Assembly (NCBI RefSeq): GCF_000803315.1
Contig: NZ_JRMH01000001.1
Location: 248,001 to 312,000, forward strand
DNA from: Pectobacterium actinidiae
GTDB taxonomy: Bacteria > Pseudomonadota > Gammaproteobacteria > Enterobacterales > Enterobacteriaceae
Direction: 5' to 3'
Length of the DNA: 64,000 nt
Part shown: positions 43,850-53,364 of the stretch, piece after piece
Numbering within the stretch: position 1 is the stretch's first letter
Layout: every line of letters begins with the position of its first letter
Program-made: the position numbers and the translations under genes
Notes under the pieces: generated by a model
The model's database searches: none
Told to the model about the DNA's origin: nothing
What the model saw: only the letters and a program-made list of their open reading frames with translations

Positions 43850-45127
43850 ATGCAACTCGTTATGAGTCTCATCGGCATGATTGTTCTGATACTGTGCGCG
43901 GTTATGCTGTCCAATAACCGTAAAGCTATCAGATTGCGCACCGTAGCCGGTGCTTTCATTCTTCAGATCGGTATCGGTGCGCTGGTGCTGTATGTACCAG
44001 TAGGCCGCAAGGTTCTGGAAGGTTTGACGGGCGGTGTAGCAAACGTTATCGCCTACGGAAATCAAGGCGTTTCGTTCATGTTTGGCGGTCTGGTCTCCGA
44101 CAAAATGTTCGAAGTATTTGGCGGCGGTGGGTTTGTTTTCGCACTCCGCGTGTTGCCGATTATCGTCTTTTTCTCTTCCCTTATCGCCGTGTTGTACTAT
44201 ATGGGCATTATGCAGATAGTCATCAAGGTACTTGGTGGCGGATTGCAGAAACTGTTGGGAACTTCCCGTACTGAATCGCTCTCTGCGACGGCCAATATCT
44301 TTGTCGGTCAAACGGAAGCACCGCTGGTGGTTCGTCCGTACATTGCCAACATGACGCAGTCAGAGCTGTTTGCGGTGATGTGTGGCGGGTTGGCCTCAAT
44401 TGCAGGTGCCGTGATGGCAGGTTATGCCCAGATGGGCGTACCGCTGGAGTACCTGATTGCGGCGTCCTTTATGGCTGCACCAGGCGGGTTACTGTTCGCT
44501 AAACTGATGGTGCCGGAAACGGAAAAAACGCACGACCATGACAAGATGGTTGGCTTTGTCGATGAAGACGATCGTCCGGCTAACGTCATCGATGCGGCGG
44601 CAAGCGGTGCGGCATCCGGTATGCAATTGGCGCTGAATGTGGGGGCGATGCTGCTGGCGTTTATCGCCTTGATCGCCGTGCTGAACGGTATTCTGGGTGG
44701 CATCGGCGGCTGGTTTGACTACCCGCAGCTGTCGCTGGAATTGATCTTGGGCTGGTGTTTTGCGCCCGTTGCGTTCCTGATTGGGATTCCGTGGAATGAA
44801 GCCACTGTTGCGGGTTCGTTCATTGGGCAAAAGCTGATTGTTAACGAATTCGTCGCTTACCTGAATTTCAGTGAATACCTGAAAGCGGATGATGTGGTTC
44901 AGGCCGCTGGATTGCAGGTTTTGTCGGATCATACCAAAGCTGTGATTTCGTTCGCGCTGTGCGGCTTTGCTAACCTTTCGTCTATTGCTATCCTTATTGG
45001 AGGTTTGGGCAGTATGGCACCGACTCGGCGTCAGGATATTGCCCGCTTTGGTTTGAAAGCGGTTGCGGCAGGTACGCTTTCTAATCTGATGAGCGCCTGC
45101 ATCGCAGGGTTCTTCCTGGCCCTGTAA
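43850..45127 (+). CDS. Concentrative nucleoside transporter, NupC/NupX type
   Basis: 425-aa inner-membrane proton-nucleoside symporter of the CNT family. Conserved features are [35 protein letters not shown], the substrate-binding [15 protein letters not shown], and [19 protein letters not shown]. The C-terminus has [21 protein letters not shown]. The ATG at 43850 gives the family N-terminus; an upstream frame to 43778 crosses the promoter leader. Promoter geometry suggests control by CRP and CytR. Confidence 0.92.
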   Translation: MQLVMSLIGMIVLILCAVMLSNNRKAIRLRTVAGAFILQIGIGALVLYVPVGRKVLEGLTGGVANVIAYGNQGVSFMFGGLVSDKMFEVFGGGGFVFALRVLPIIVFFSSLIAVLYYMGIMQIVIKVLGGGLQKLLGTSRTESLSATANIFVGQTEAPLVVRPYIANMTQSELFAVMCGGLASIAGAVMAGYAQMGVPLEYLIAASFMAAPGGLLFAKLMVPETEKTHDHDKMVGFVDEDDRPANVIDAAASGAASGMQLALNVGAMLLAFIALIAVLNGILGGIGGWFDYPQLSLELILGWCFAPVAFLIGIPWNEATVAGSFIGQKLIVNEFVAYLNFSEYLKADDVVQAAGLQVLSDHTKAVISFALCGFANLSSIAILIGGLGSMAPTRRQDIARFGLKAVAAGTLSNLMSACIAGFFLAL

Positions 45128-45159
45128 ATGTAACCAGGCATTCTTGCAGTAGCGAGATG

Positions 45160-45190
45160 ATGGGCGGCGAAAGTCGCCCATTGTTCGTTT
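45160..45190 (+). terminator. Terminator of the nucleoside transporter gene
   Basis: ATGGGCGGC-GAAA-GTCGCCCAT (45160-45181), a 9-bp stem with one G-U pair and a GNRA tetraloop, followed by TGTTCGTTT. Confidence 0.75.
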
Positions 45191-45276
45191 AAATCCCTAT
45201 ATTGTTCAGGGTTTAAGCGTGGCTTGCGCAGCGTTTACTGAATGCGGGTGCGATATGCTTGCCTGAGTGGAGCGAC

Positions 45277-45993
45277 ATGCTTTCTGCTTTTATTGATGAT
45301 GTTGAATGGATTACTTTTCCACGGGCAACGGACGGCGCCGCCTACCCAGGTATTACTGCACGATGCCATTTCCATTTGTCTGCCTACGACGACTCGCTTT
45401 TTGCCGAGGCGAACATTCCTTTTTCCGACGCGCTAGAGCGCGCCGTACCGAAACGACGTGCCGAGTTTTTGGCTGGTCGCTGTGTTGCCAAACAAGTGTT
45501 GAACAAACTGGGTCACCCTGATTTTGTTCTGCATAGCGGAGAAGACCGCTCGCCGCAGTGGCCGGGAAATATTGCGGGTTCGCTCAGTCATAACAAAGAC
45601 AGCGTTCTCTGTGCCGCACATTTGCGTAGCGATGAAGTGTCGTGCGTGGGGGTGGATATTGAGGGATTTATCTCTGACGAGCGAGCGCAGTCGCTGTGGC
45701 CTGGCATTATTGGTGACGAAGAGTTCCAATGGTTTCTGGGACGAGATGAGTCGTTCTGCTGCTTGTTGACGGTAAGCTTTTCAGCGAAAGAGAGCCTGTT
45801 CAAAGCGCTTTATCCACAGGTCAGGCACTACTTTGATTTTCTGGATGCCCGGCTGGTGGCGTTGGATATCACCAAACGTGAGTTCGAGCTGGAGCTGCTG
45901 ACGGATCTCACTCCGACGTTTTACGCGGGGCGTCGTTTTAAAGGCGCGTATCTGCTCAGAGAGTACGACGTCACCACCTTTATCTGCTGCTAA
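45277..45993 (+). CDS. entD: EntD-type 4'-phosphopantetheinyl transferase
   Basis: Transfers the phosphopantetheine arm from CoA to the carrier domains of the siderophore synthetases nearby. The 238-aa protein has the diagnostic CVGVDIEGF and FSAKESLFKALYP motifs with Asp, Glu and Lys for Mg2+ and catalysis, plus KRRAEFLAGRCVAKQVL and GSLSHNKDSV typical of the EntD subgroup. The ATG at 45277 follows GGAG. It is the only plus-strand gene left of the receptor/exporter pair in the siderophore locus. Confidence 0.9.
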   Translation: MLSAFIDDVEWITFPRATDGAAYPGITARCHFHLSAYDDSLFAEANIPFSDALERAVPKRRAEFLAGRCVAKQVLNKLGHPDFVLHSGEDRSPQWPGNIAGSLSHNKDSVLCAAHLRSDEVSCVGVDIEGFISDERAQSLWPGIIGDEEFQWFLGRDESFCCLLTVSFSAKESLFKALYPQVRHYFDFLDARLVALDITKREFELELLTDLTPTFYAGRRFKGAYLLREYDVTTFICC

Positions 45994-46014
45994 AAAAGCC
46001 CGCGTTAGCGGGCT
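45991..46014 (-). terminator. Terminator of the siderophore receptor gene
   Basis: AGCCCGC-GTTA-GCGGGCT (45997-46014). On the minus strand the stem is followed by TTTTTTA, a proper intrinsic terminator for the receptor gene; it overlaps the entD stop region. Confidence 0.85.
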
Positions 46015-46025
46015 AGAGTCATTGA

Positions 46026-47987
46026 TCAGAACTTATAGCTCACGCCGCCGTACACCGTCCGTCCAGATAGGAAGTAGTCGTTGTTGGTAGCGACATAGTC
46101 CCGTTTTTCGTTAGTCAGGTTAGTAAGACCCAGTTTCAGATCCACGTTTTTAACGGGTGTATAGGTCGCACCGATATCCACGGTGTTGAAGCCGCGTGTC
46201 TTACTGACTTCTTTATCAAACAGATACTGGTTACCCGTGTACTGGTAAGAAATATAGGTTGATAAGTTATCCAGCGTCTGCCAGTTCAACTGCGTGTTAA
46301 CCGTATTTTTCGGAGTTTGCTTCAGACGCATTTTGGTGGTGCGGTCTTCGGCATCGACGATGGTCCAGTTGGTCGTCCAGTTCAGGTCATCTGTCAGATC
46401 GACCCAGAACGAGGTTTCAATTCCCTGAATTCGTGCTTTATTCACGTTTTCGTAGGTGAGGCGCGTCGCGACTCTGTCCCAGGTCTGAACCTGAATCATG
46501 TCTTTAATATCGTTATTAAATAGCGTAACGCCCGCGCCGAAGCGTTCGGCCTCATAAGCGGTGCCAATTTCATAGCTGATGGATGTTTCAGGCTTCAAAT
46601 CTGGGTTACCAACGGTTTGGCAACGGCCACGGCAGGCGGCGATGGCATACGATTCAGATGACTGCGCAATAGAAGGGGCTTTAAACGCTTTGCTAACGCC
46701 GCCTTTTACCACCCAGTTGTCGGTGAGGTTATAGGTGGCATAAGCGCGTGGGCTGAATTCCGTTCCGTACGTCTCATGCTTATCGACACGTCCGCCAAAG
46801 GTTAATGCCAGGTCGGCTAGCTTGAATTCATCTTGCAGGAAGAGTGCGCCCTGACTTACGTCAATGGTGCCGTTGGGCAGATTCATACTGTGTTTCAGTG
46901 AAGTTAAGCGGTATTCTCCGCCACCTGTCAGCAAATGGTCGCCCAGATAGCCGGAGACCTGTCCGTCAACGGTATGGTTGTCCTGCGTAATGTCTGCTTT
47001 GCCATTATTGAGTTGGGAATTATCCATCAATTCCACATTCTCATAGAAATAGCGCAGGCGCGTGTCGACGTTATCCCAACTGCCGTTGTGCGTTAATCCC
47101 AGCCCCAGTCGCTCCATTTTTTGAATGTTACGCACTGCCGTGCCGTAGTTATTCCAATGTACGTCACGGTCGTCTTTGGAATAGGTGGCGTCGAAGTCCA
47201 GGCTCTGCTGCGGATCGATTAACCACGTCAGGTTGCTCATCACACTGTAATTATCACGTTTTTCCAGCGCATCGGTATTCTGATTAACGGACTGTTCTGT
47301 TTTCCAGGCGTCACGTTTTCCGCCATCGACTAGGAGGCTCCCCAGTAGCGTGTTTTCTACCAGTGGCCCGCTGATATAGCCATTCAGGCGGTTATGATCG
47401 CCGCCAGAGCCTTCCGTTGGCGCTTCAAAGTTATAGCCAATTTCACCTTTGATTTCGTTAGTTGGTTGGTTCAGGATGACATTAATGACACCGCCCAGTG
47501 CATCGGCACCGTACAGCGAGGACATCGGCCCACGGATCACTTCTACGCGATCGATCGCAGAAACGGGAATCGCACTCAGATCGAAATCATTCCCCATGTT
47601 GCCAGCCAGCGCATCGCGGGAATTGACTCGACGGCCATTGATGAGCAGCAAGGTATAGTCTGCTTTCATGCCACGGATCTTGATTTCGTTACGGCCATAG
47701 CTGGTAGACGGGTTGATATTAATACCCGGTAGCTTTTTCACCGCGTCGGAAACGTTATTCACCGACATCTTTTCCAGTTCAGCATGAGTGATGACAGAGA
47801 CGCTGGCGGGGGCGCTTAGCGTCGTGTGTTTCGTCTGTGTTGCTGTCACGACGATTTTTTCATCTGCCGCGTTTTCTGCCTGTGCGAACGCAGGCAGTGC
47901 GAGTAACCCGGTCATCAGCAGGGCGCGATACACCTTGCTGTGTGGGAAAGGATGATGTGAAAAACGGTTTTCCGATTTTAGCTGCAT
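46026..47987 (-). CDS. TonB-dependent catecholate siderophore receptor
   Basis: 653-aa outer-membrane receptor of the FepA/CirA kind. A long signal peptide ends after AQA (residue 37). The TonB box follows as EKIVVTA, then the plug domain (NEIKIRGMKADYTLLLINGRRV, VEVIRGPMSSLYGADALGGVINVI) and a beta-barrel ending in the aromatic GGVSYKF, typical of outer-membrane proteins. A Cys pair in AACRGRCQ lies in a predicted extracellular loop, as in catecholate receptors. Second gene after the MFS exporter; it presumably imports the ferric form of the siderophore made by the divergent operon. Confidence 0.92.
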   Translation of the reverse strand: MQLKSENRFSHHPFPHSKVYRALLMTGLLALPAFAQAENAADEKIVVTATQTKHTTLSAPASVSVITHAELEKMSVNNVSDAVKKLPGININPSTSYGRNEIKIRGMKADYTLLLINGRRVNSRDALAGNMGNDFDLSAIPVSAIDRVEVIRGPMSSLYGADALGGVINVILNQPTNEIKGEIGYNFEAPTEGSGGDHNRLNGYISGPLVENTLLGSLLVDGGKRDAWKTEQSVNQNTDALEKRDNYSVMSNLTWLIDPQQSLDFDATYSKDDRDVHWNNYGTAVRNIQKMERLGLGLTHNGSWDNVDTRLRYFYENVELMDNSQLNNGKADITQDNHTVDGQVSGYLGDHLLTGGGEYRLTSLKHSMNLPNGTIDVSQGALFLQDEFKLADLALTFGGRVDKHETYGTEFSPRAYATYNLTDNWVVKGGVSKAFKAPSIAQSSESYAIAACRGRCQTVGNPDLKPETSISYEIGTAYEAERFGAGVTLFNNDIKDMIQVQTWDRVATRLTYENVNKARIQGIETSFWVDLTDDLNWTTNWTIVDAEDRTTKMRLKQTPKNTVNTQLNWQTLDNLSTYISYQYTGNQYLFDKEVSKTRGFNTVDIGATYTPVKNVDLKLGLTNLTNEKRDYVATNNDYFLSGRTVYGGVSYKF

Positions 47988-48062
47988 GTCAAAGACCCCA
48001 TCAAATGTAGAAAAATATCCCCGTAAACGTGCTGTGTTACGTGTATTGCTGACCCACTCGGT

Positions 48063-49349
48063 TTATTGCTGTGTAGCCTGTACCGTTTGGCGTGCGGCCA
48101 TCTTTCGGCTGCGTTCAGCCAATTGCGGAATTAAGCGCATTGTCAGCAGCATGGCGGCTAGCGCAAATACGGTGCTGGCGATGGCGAGCTGCGAGAATCC
48201 GTTAATTTTTCCCTCAACGGAGGTGCTTAGATAAGCGGCAGAAGCAACGCTGGCAAGCCCTGATGCCACGTTGGCTGCGGTTCCCTGATAGGACATGAAC
48301 GCGGCGCGCTGATGCGGCAGCGGAATACCTGCGGTAATTGCCAGCGTGCTGCTGGAGCGGGCTGCACTGAGCGCCATGAACAGGGTGAACACCAGATACA
48401 GGGAAAGTGAAAAAGGCAAAACGAAACCGCAGAGAATTACAACGGCCAGCAGCAGCGTCGTGACGACAATCGTCCGGCTGGCATATCCTCGATCCAACAG
48501 ATTGCCGCACAGTTGCATGGTCACCATACTTGCCAGCCCACCGCAGAGATAAAGCAGGGAAATATCATCCCGCGGGAAAGCCAGATTGAACTGAAAGTAG
48601 TTGGAAAAATGGGGAATCAGCAGGAAATGCCCGAACATTTGCAGCGAAATGACCGTCAGCCCCAACAGGAAAAGGGGGGATGCTAACAGATCATGTAATA
48701 CAGACGTGGGTGCCGTGGTGGGCGAAACACGACTTTGCTGAACCCGGTGCGTGGGTGGCATGGAAGGAAAGAGGCACAGCACCAACAACACCAGCAACAG
48801 GCCGCCGAGGCCGAAAATATAAAACGGTGCTTGCCAGTTAATACGGTGAGCCAACTCCAGCGACAGTGGCATGATGACGATGGCCGCAAGTGAAAAACTC
48901 ATGCCGACATAGGCCAACTGCTTTCCACGCTCGTTGGCTGGCACAATATCGACCACCGCCGCCATTAAGACCCCGGATGCTGGCCCAGCCACGCAGCCCG
49001 CCAGAATAAACAACACTAAAAGATGGGTTTGGCTGGTGGCAAACATGCAGGCTGCCGTCAGGCCAAAACGCAGCGTTAGCAGCACGATTAGAGCATGTTT
49101 ACGGTTAAATCTGTCCAGATAGGGAGCGGCGAGGAAGCCGACAATGGCGGAGGCAAACGTTGCACCGCCGCTAATGTAGCCGATGTTTTTGGCATCCATA
49201 GACAGTGCGCTGATGAAATCGGGGCCTAGCGGCATCACCATCATCAGGCTACCGAGGGAAAGCATGTTAATGAGCAGCGCCAGATGCACAACGGATCGGG
49301 TGTGCGGGCGGTACATGCTTTCATCCATGACGGGCTCACATTTAGACAT
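48063..49349 (-). CDS. MFS transporter, probable siderophore exporter
   Basis: 428-aa major-facilitator protein with about twelve hydrophobic segments. LDRFNRKHALIVLL is the loop 2-3 motif. It sits 75 bp upstream of the receptor gene and diverges from the biosynthetic operon, with Fur-like boxes between. By this context it should export the catecholate from the cytoplasm, as EntS does for enterobactin, though it is not obviously an EntS orthologue. Confidence 0.82.
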   Translation of the reverse strand: MSKCEPVMDESMYRPHTRSVVHLALLINMLSLGSLMMVMPLGPDFISALSMDAKNIGYISGGATFASAIVGFLAAPYLDRFNRKHALIVLLTLRFGLTAACMFATSQTHLLVLFILAGCVAGPASGVLMAAVVDIVPANERGKQLAYVGMSFSLAAIVIMPLSLELAHRINWQAPFYIFGLGGLLLVLLVLCLFPSMPPTHRVQQSRVSPTTAPTSVLHDLLASPLFLLGLTVISLQMFGHFLLIPHFSNYFQFNLAFPRDDISLLYLCGGLASMVTMQLCGNLLDRGYASRTIVVTTLLLAVVILCGFVLPFSLSLYLVFTLFMALSAARSSSTLAITAGIPLPHQRAAFMSYQGTAANVASGLASVASAAYLSTSVEGKINGFSQLAIASTVFALAAMLLTMRLIPQLAERSRKMAARQTVQATQQ

Positions 49350-49403
49350 GATTAGTAAAATATTTGCGCAGTCTAGCGCAGCTTAATTTTTCTGACAATG
49401 AAT

Positions 49404-49422
49404 GATAAGTATTTTCATTATC
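49404..49422. promoter_or_regulatory. Fur box 1 (exporter-receptor promoter)
   Basis: GATAAGTATTTTCATTATC, 15 of 19 matches to GATAATGATAATCATTATC by my count. It lies 55-73 bp upstream of the MFS start codon, on the exporter side of the divergent region. Confidence 0.7.
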
Positions 49423-49605
49423 ATTTGTGATGTGGGTTTTATAATCAATACATTCTCGTTGCTAACCATTATCCGTTATGAAACATGCACAAAAAAATTG
49501 ATTAACATCAATATAACCCCTAATTAATCGGAGTGAATAACCATTCTGTGGAAGGATTGACCGAACACGTTACTTCAGTGTAATTTAACTGCGCTTAATA
49601 TAAAT

Positions 49606-49624
49606 GATAATGATTTTAATAATC
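49606..49624. promoter_or_regulatory. Fur box 2 (biosynthetic operon promoter)
   Basis: GATAATGATTTTAATAATC, 15 of 19 matches to the Fur consensus by my count, within a wider AATGAT...ATCATT dyad. It lies 36-54 bp before the isochorismate synthase start. The 310-bp divergent region holds no gene. Confidence 0.7.
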
Positions 49625-49659
49625 ATTGGTATTTAATTTGCGAGCGCAGGAGCCGTCTT

Positions 49660-50856
49660 GTGGATACACTGATTACAGAAGCTGAAACATTTAGCGGGCT
49701 AACTTACTCTGAACAGACCGCTTTTTTATATGCATCGGAACACCGTAGCCTGTCTACTTCCGGCTTATTCGAACGTATTTCGTCCCCTGTTTGTGCTCAA
49801 GGCTCTCACGATGACGGGCTTAGTCCTGCAATCGCGCAGGCGTTCCAACGGGCGCGTCAGGCAGGGCAGTCGCTGCCTATTGTGGTGGGGGCCATTCCCT
49901 TTGATACTACGCAACCGTCTTGTCTCTATATCCCTGAAAGTTATACCGTTACGACGAAATCTGAACTTGTCAGCCGTGCCCGTAAGCACACGGCGGCGGG
50001 CCCTACCGCACTAACGTTAAACAGCGTCCCGAACGAATGTCAGTTTAAGTCCATCGTGGCAAAGGCCGTTGAGCGGTTCCGCCATGGTGAACTGAGCAAA
50101 GCGGTGCTGTCACGCATTCTGGACATTGAGCTGACGAGCCCCGTTAAGGCGCAAACGATCCTCAATAACCTGATGGTGCAGAACGCTGGCGGATACCACT
50201 TCTCCCTGCCGCTGCCGGATGGTTCGGTGTTGCTGGGTGCAAGTCCGGAACTGCTAGTGCGCAAGCAGGGGAACGTCATTGTCTCTAATCCGCTGGCGGG
50301 ATCGGCGCGACGGATGAACGATGAGCATCTGGATTACCTGAACAGCCAGCGCCTGCTGAATTCTGGCAAAGACAAGCACGAACATAAGCTGGTAGTGGAT
50401 GACATCCGCCAACGCCTGATGCCGCTGTGTTCGTCATTAACGATTCCATCAGGTCCTTCGTTGATGCACACCGCTTCCATGTGGCATTTGTCTACCGCTA
50501 TCCGCGGTGAACTGGCGAACCCGGAGATGACGGCGCTTCAAATCGCCTGTCAGCTCCATCCTACCCCCGCACTGTGTGGCTTCCCCACGCAGGAAGCGCG
50601 CCAACTGATTGCTGAACTGGAACCGCACGATCGCGGCGTATTCAGCGGCATTGTCGGCTGGTGTGATGCCAACGGCGATGGCGAATGGGCGATAGCCATT
50701 CGCTGCGGCACGATCAAAAACAATAACGTCCGCCTGTTTGCTGGTGCGGGTATTGTTGAGGCGTCAGTCCCCGAGGATGAATGGGCTGAAACCGCCGCCA
50801 AATTAAACACGATGTTGAATGCGTTTGGGCTTAACTCAGGTGTGGATGGACTATGA
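49660..50856 (+). CDS. entC: Isochorismate synthase (EntC/AmoC type)
   Basis: Converts chorismate to isochorismate, the first committed step to 2,3-dihydroxybenzoate. The 398-aa protein has the chorismate-enzyme core: [72 protein letters not shown] and [20 protein letters not shown]. The start is GTG at 49660 with AGGAG 7 nt upstream. The stop overlaps the next ATG by 4 bp (ATGA), beginning a compact operon. Confidence 0.94.
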   Translation: MDTLITEAETFSGLTYSEQTAFLYASEHRSLSTSGLFERISSPVCAQGSHDDGLSPAIAQAFQRARQAGQSLPIVVGAIPFDTTQPSCLYIPESYTVTTKSELVSRARKHTAAGPTALTLNSVPNECQFKSIVAKAVERFRHGELSKAVLSRILDIELTSPVKAQTILNNLMVQNAGGYHFSLPLPDGSVLLGASPELLVRKQGNVIVSNPLAGSARRMNDEHLDYLNSQRLLNSGKDKHEHKLVVDDIRQRLMPLCSSLTIPSGPSLMHTASMWHLSTAIRGELANPEMTALQIACQLHPTPALCGFPTQEARQLIAELEPHDRGVFSGIVGWCDANGDGEWAIAIRCGTIKNNNVRLFAGAGIVEASVPEDEWAETAAKLNTMLNAFGLNSGVDGL

Positions 50857-52478
50857 GCATTGAATTTACGCCCTGGCCGGAGGAACTGGCACAGCGTTAT
50901 CGCGACAAGGGGTACTGGGTTGGCCTGCCGCTCACGGATGCCTGGGAACGTCACCTGTCGACGCAACCTGACGCCGTTGCGGTCGTGTGTGGCGAGCGTC
51001 AGTGGAGCTATCGGGAGCTGGATCGACAGTCCTCCGCGCTGGCATCGCGCCTGACGGAAAGCGGCCTGCGCTGCGGCGACACGGCGCTGGTGCAGTTACC
51101 GAACGTGGCAGAGTTCTATCTGACCTTTTTTGCCTTGCTAAAAATGGGCGTCGCACCGGTAAACGCCTTGTTCAGCCATAACAAGCTGGAGCTGCTGTCG
51201 TATGCTACGCAGATCGAACCGCGTTTGCTGATCGCCTCGGCTGAACACCCGCTGTTTGGCAACGGTGAGTTTCTGGATCGGCTACAAACGCAGGTTCCTC
51301 GTCTGCAAACGGTGGTGATGCTCGGCGACAGTTCGCTGGGGCACAGTCTGACAGACTGGCTACAACCGCACACGTCAACCCGCCAGTATCAGCCTTCCGC
51401 GTCAGGGCAGGTTGCCTTCTTCCAGCTTTCTGGCGGCAGTACCGGTACGCCGAAGCTGATTCCCCGCACTCATGATGATTATTACTACAGCGTACGCCGC
51501 AGCGTGGAAATTTGTGAGCTGACGCCACACACCCGCTATCTATGCGCGTTGCCTGCTCCACATAACTTCCCGTTAAGCTCGCCTGGTTCGCTTGGCGTGT
51601 TCTACGCCGGCGGACGTGTTGTGCTGGCACCGGATCCGGGGGCGATGACCTGTTTCCCGCTGATCGAACGCCATCAGATCGATATTACCTCGCTGGTGCC
51701 GCCCGCTGCCGCGCTGTGGATTCAGGCCGCCGAACAGTTTGGTGGCGCGCTGCGTAGCCTGAAGATCTTGCAGGTGGGCGGCGCGAAGCTGAGTGAAACG
51801 GTTGCTCGTCGTATTCCGGCGGTGCTGGGCTGTCAGCTACAGCAGGTGCTTGGGATGGCGGAAGGGTTGGTGAACTACACCCGACTGGACGACAGCGATG
51901 AGCACACTTTCACCACGCAGGGCTATCCGATGAGCCCAGACGATGAAGTGAAGGTGTTGGACATCGACGGCAATCCGGTGCCGCGAGGCGAAGCGGGTCT
52001 GTTGGCGACACGCGGCCCGTATACCTTCCGTGGCTATTACCGCAGCCCGGAGCACAACGCGCGCGCTTTCGATAGCGAAGGTTTTTACCATTCTGGCGAT
52101 GTGGTGCAGATGACCGAGGATGGCTATTTGCGCGTGGTCGGGCGGGAAAAAGATCAGATTAACCGCGGCGGTGAAAAGATTGCCGCCGAGGAGATCGAAA
52201 ACCTGCTGCTCAAGCATGACGGCATTCTCCATGCCGCGCTGGTGTCCATGCCCGATCCCATTATGGGCGAAAAGAGCTGTGCTTTTCTGGTGGTCAGCGA
52301 TCCCTCGCTGAAAGCCATTACGTTAAGAAAATATCTCCGTAATCAGGGTATTGCTGAATTCAAACTGCCGGATCGTTTCGAAATGATCGACACCTTGCCC
52401 GTCACACCGGTCGGCAAGATTGATAAGAAATCACTCCGTCAGCGCATCCAGACCCAACTTAGCACTCAAAATAAATAA
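50853..52478 (+). CDS. entE: 2,3-dihydroxybenzoate-AMP ligase (EntE/AmoE type)
   Basis: Stand-alone adenylation enzyme that activates DHB and loads it on the aryl-carrier domain of the EntB homologue. The 541-aa protein has A3 [20 protein letters not shown], the aryl-acid subfamily A4 region [29 protein letters not shown] (A5), YHSGDVVQM (A7), [17 protein letters not shown] (A8) and the A10 Lys in VGKIDKKSL. It overlaps entC by 4 bp and ends 10 bp before the entB start. Confidence 0.95.
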   Translation: MSIEFTPWPEELAQRYRDKGYWVGLPLTDAWERHLSTQPDAVAVVCGERQWSYRELDRQSSALASRLTESGLRCGDTALVQLPNVAEFYLTFFALLKMGVAPVNALFSHNKLELLSYATQIEPRLLIASAEHPLFGNGEFLDRLQTQVPRLQTVVMLGDSSLGHSLTDWLQPHTSTRQYQPSASGQVAFFQLSGGSTGTPKLIPRTHDDYYYSVRRSVEICELTPHTRYLCALPAPHNFPLSSPGSLGVFYAGGRVVLAPDPGAMTCFPLIERHQIDITSLVPPAAALWIQAAEQFGGALRSLKILQVGGAKLSETVARRIPAVLGCQLQQVLGMAEGLVNYTRLDDSDEHTFTTQGYPMSPDDEVKVLDIDGNPVPRGEAGLLATRGPYTFRGYYRSPEHNARAFDSEGFYHSGDVVQMTEDGYLRVVGREKDQINRGGEKIAAEEIENLLLKHDGILHAALVSMPDPIMGEKSCAFLVVSDPSLKAITLRKYLRNQGIAEFKLPDRFEMIDTLPVTPVGKIDKKSLRQRIQTQLSTQNK

Positions 52479-52488
52479 GGATTTTGTG

Positions 52489-53364
52489 ATGGCAATCCCT
52501 TCTATTGCTTCTTATCCCCTGCCGCGCGCACAGGATTTCCCAGAAAACAAAGTTTCCTGGGCGTTTGAACCTGAACGCGCGGTGCTGCTGATTCACGACA
52601 TGCAGGACTATTTCGTGAATTTCTATGGCGCGGACAGCCCGCTGGCGCAGCAGCTGATTGAGAACATTGTGGCATTGCGAACCTACTGCAAAGCTCAGGG
52701 GATTCCGGTGGTGTATACCGCGCAGCCGAATGCACAAAGCGCGGCCGACCGGGCGCTGCTGAACGACATGTGGGGCGCAGGGCTGAATAATCATCCTGAA
52801 AAACAGCGTGTTGTCAGCGCGCTGGCACCGGATGAGCACGACACGGTGCTGGTGAAGTGGCGCTACAGCGCATTCCACCGTTCGCCGCTGGAACCGATGA
52901 TGAAGGAAATGGGTAAAGATCAGCTGATTATCTGCGGTGTTTACGGGCATATCGGCTGCATGATTACCGCAACGGATGCCTTCATGCGTGACATCAAGCC
53001 GTTCATGGTCGGCGATGCGGTGGCGGATTTCTCACTTCAGGAACACCAGATGGCGCTGAAATATGTGGCGACGCGCGCTGGACGGGTGGTTAGCACGGCA
53101 GAACTCACAGGAGCAAAAATGGCACAGGCACTGACGAAACAAGGATTGAGAGCGCACCTGCTGACCTTGATCGACGAAGACGAAGATCAGTTCGATGAAG
53201 ATGAAAACCTGATCGACTATGGTTTGGATTCGGTGCGCATGATGGCGCTGCTGACCGAATGGCGCAATCAGGGTGTAACGCTGAGCTTTGTCGATCTGGC
53301 TCGTAACCCCAGTCTGAATGCCTGGTGGGCGTTGATCGAAAAGCAGCAGGGAGCCGCATTATGA
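52489..53364 (+). CDS. entB: Isochorismatase / aryl carrier protein (EntB/AmoB type)
   Basis: Bifunctional 291-aa protein. Residues about 1-210 are the isochorismatase (LLIHDMQDYFVNFY with catalytic Asp, VLVKWRYSAFHRSPL, ICGVYGHIGCMITA). The last 80 residues are an aryl carrier domain with the phosphopantetheine Ser in LIDYGLDSVRMM. It makes 2,3-dihydro-DHB and later presents DHB to the NRPS. The ATG at 52489 has AAGG upstream. The stop overlaps the NRPS start by 4 bp. Confidence 0.95.
   Translation: MAIPSIASYPLPRAQDFPENKVSWAFEPERAVLLIHDMQDYFVNFYGADSPLAQQLIENIVALRTYCKAQGIPVVYTAQPNAQSAADRALLNDMWGAGLNNHPEKQRVVSALAPDEHDTVLVKWRYSAFHRSPLEPMMKEMGKDQLIICGVYGHIGCMITATDAFMRDIKPFMVGDAVADFSLQEHQMALKYVATRAGRVVSTAELTGAKMAQALTKQGLRAHLLTLIDEDEDQFDEDENLIDYGLDSVRMMALLTEWRNQGVTLSFVDLARNPSLNAWWALIEKQQGAAL

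Noticed and set aside
45242..45436. Alternative plus-strand frame overlapping entD
   Set aside because: The entD frame contains all PPTase motifs; this frame is short and Leu/Pro/Arg-rich.
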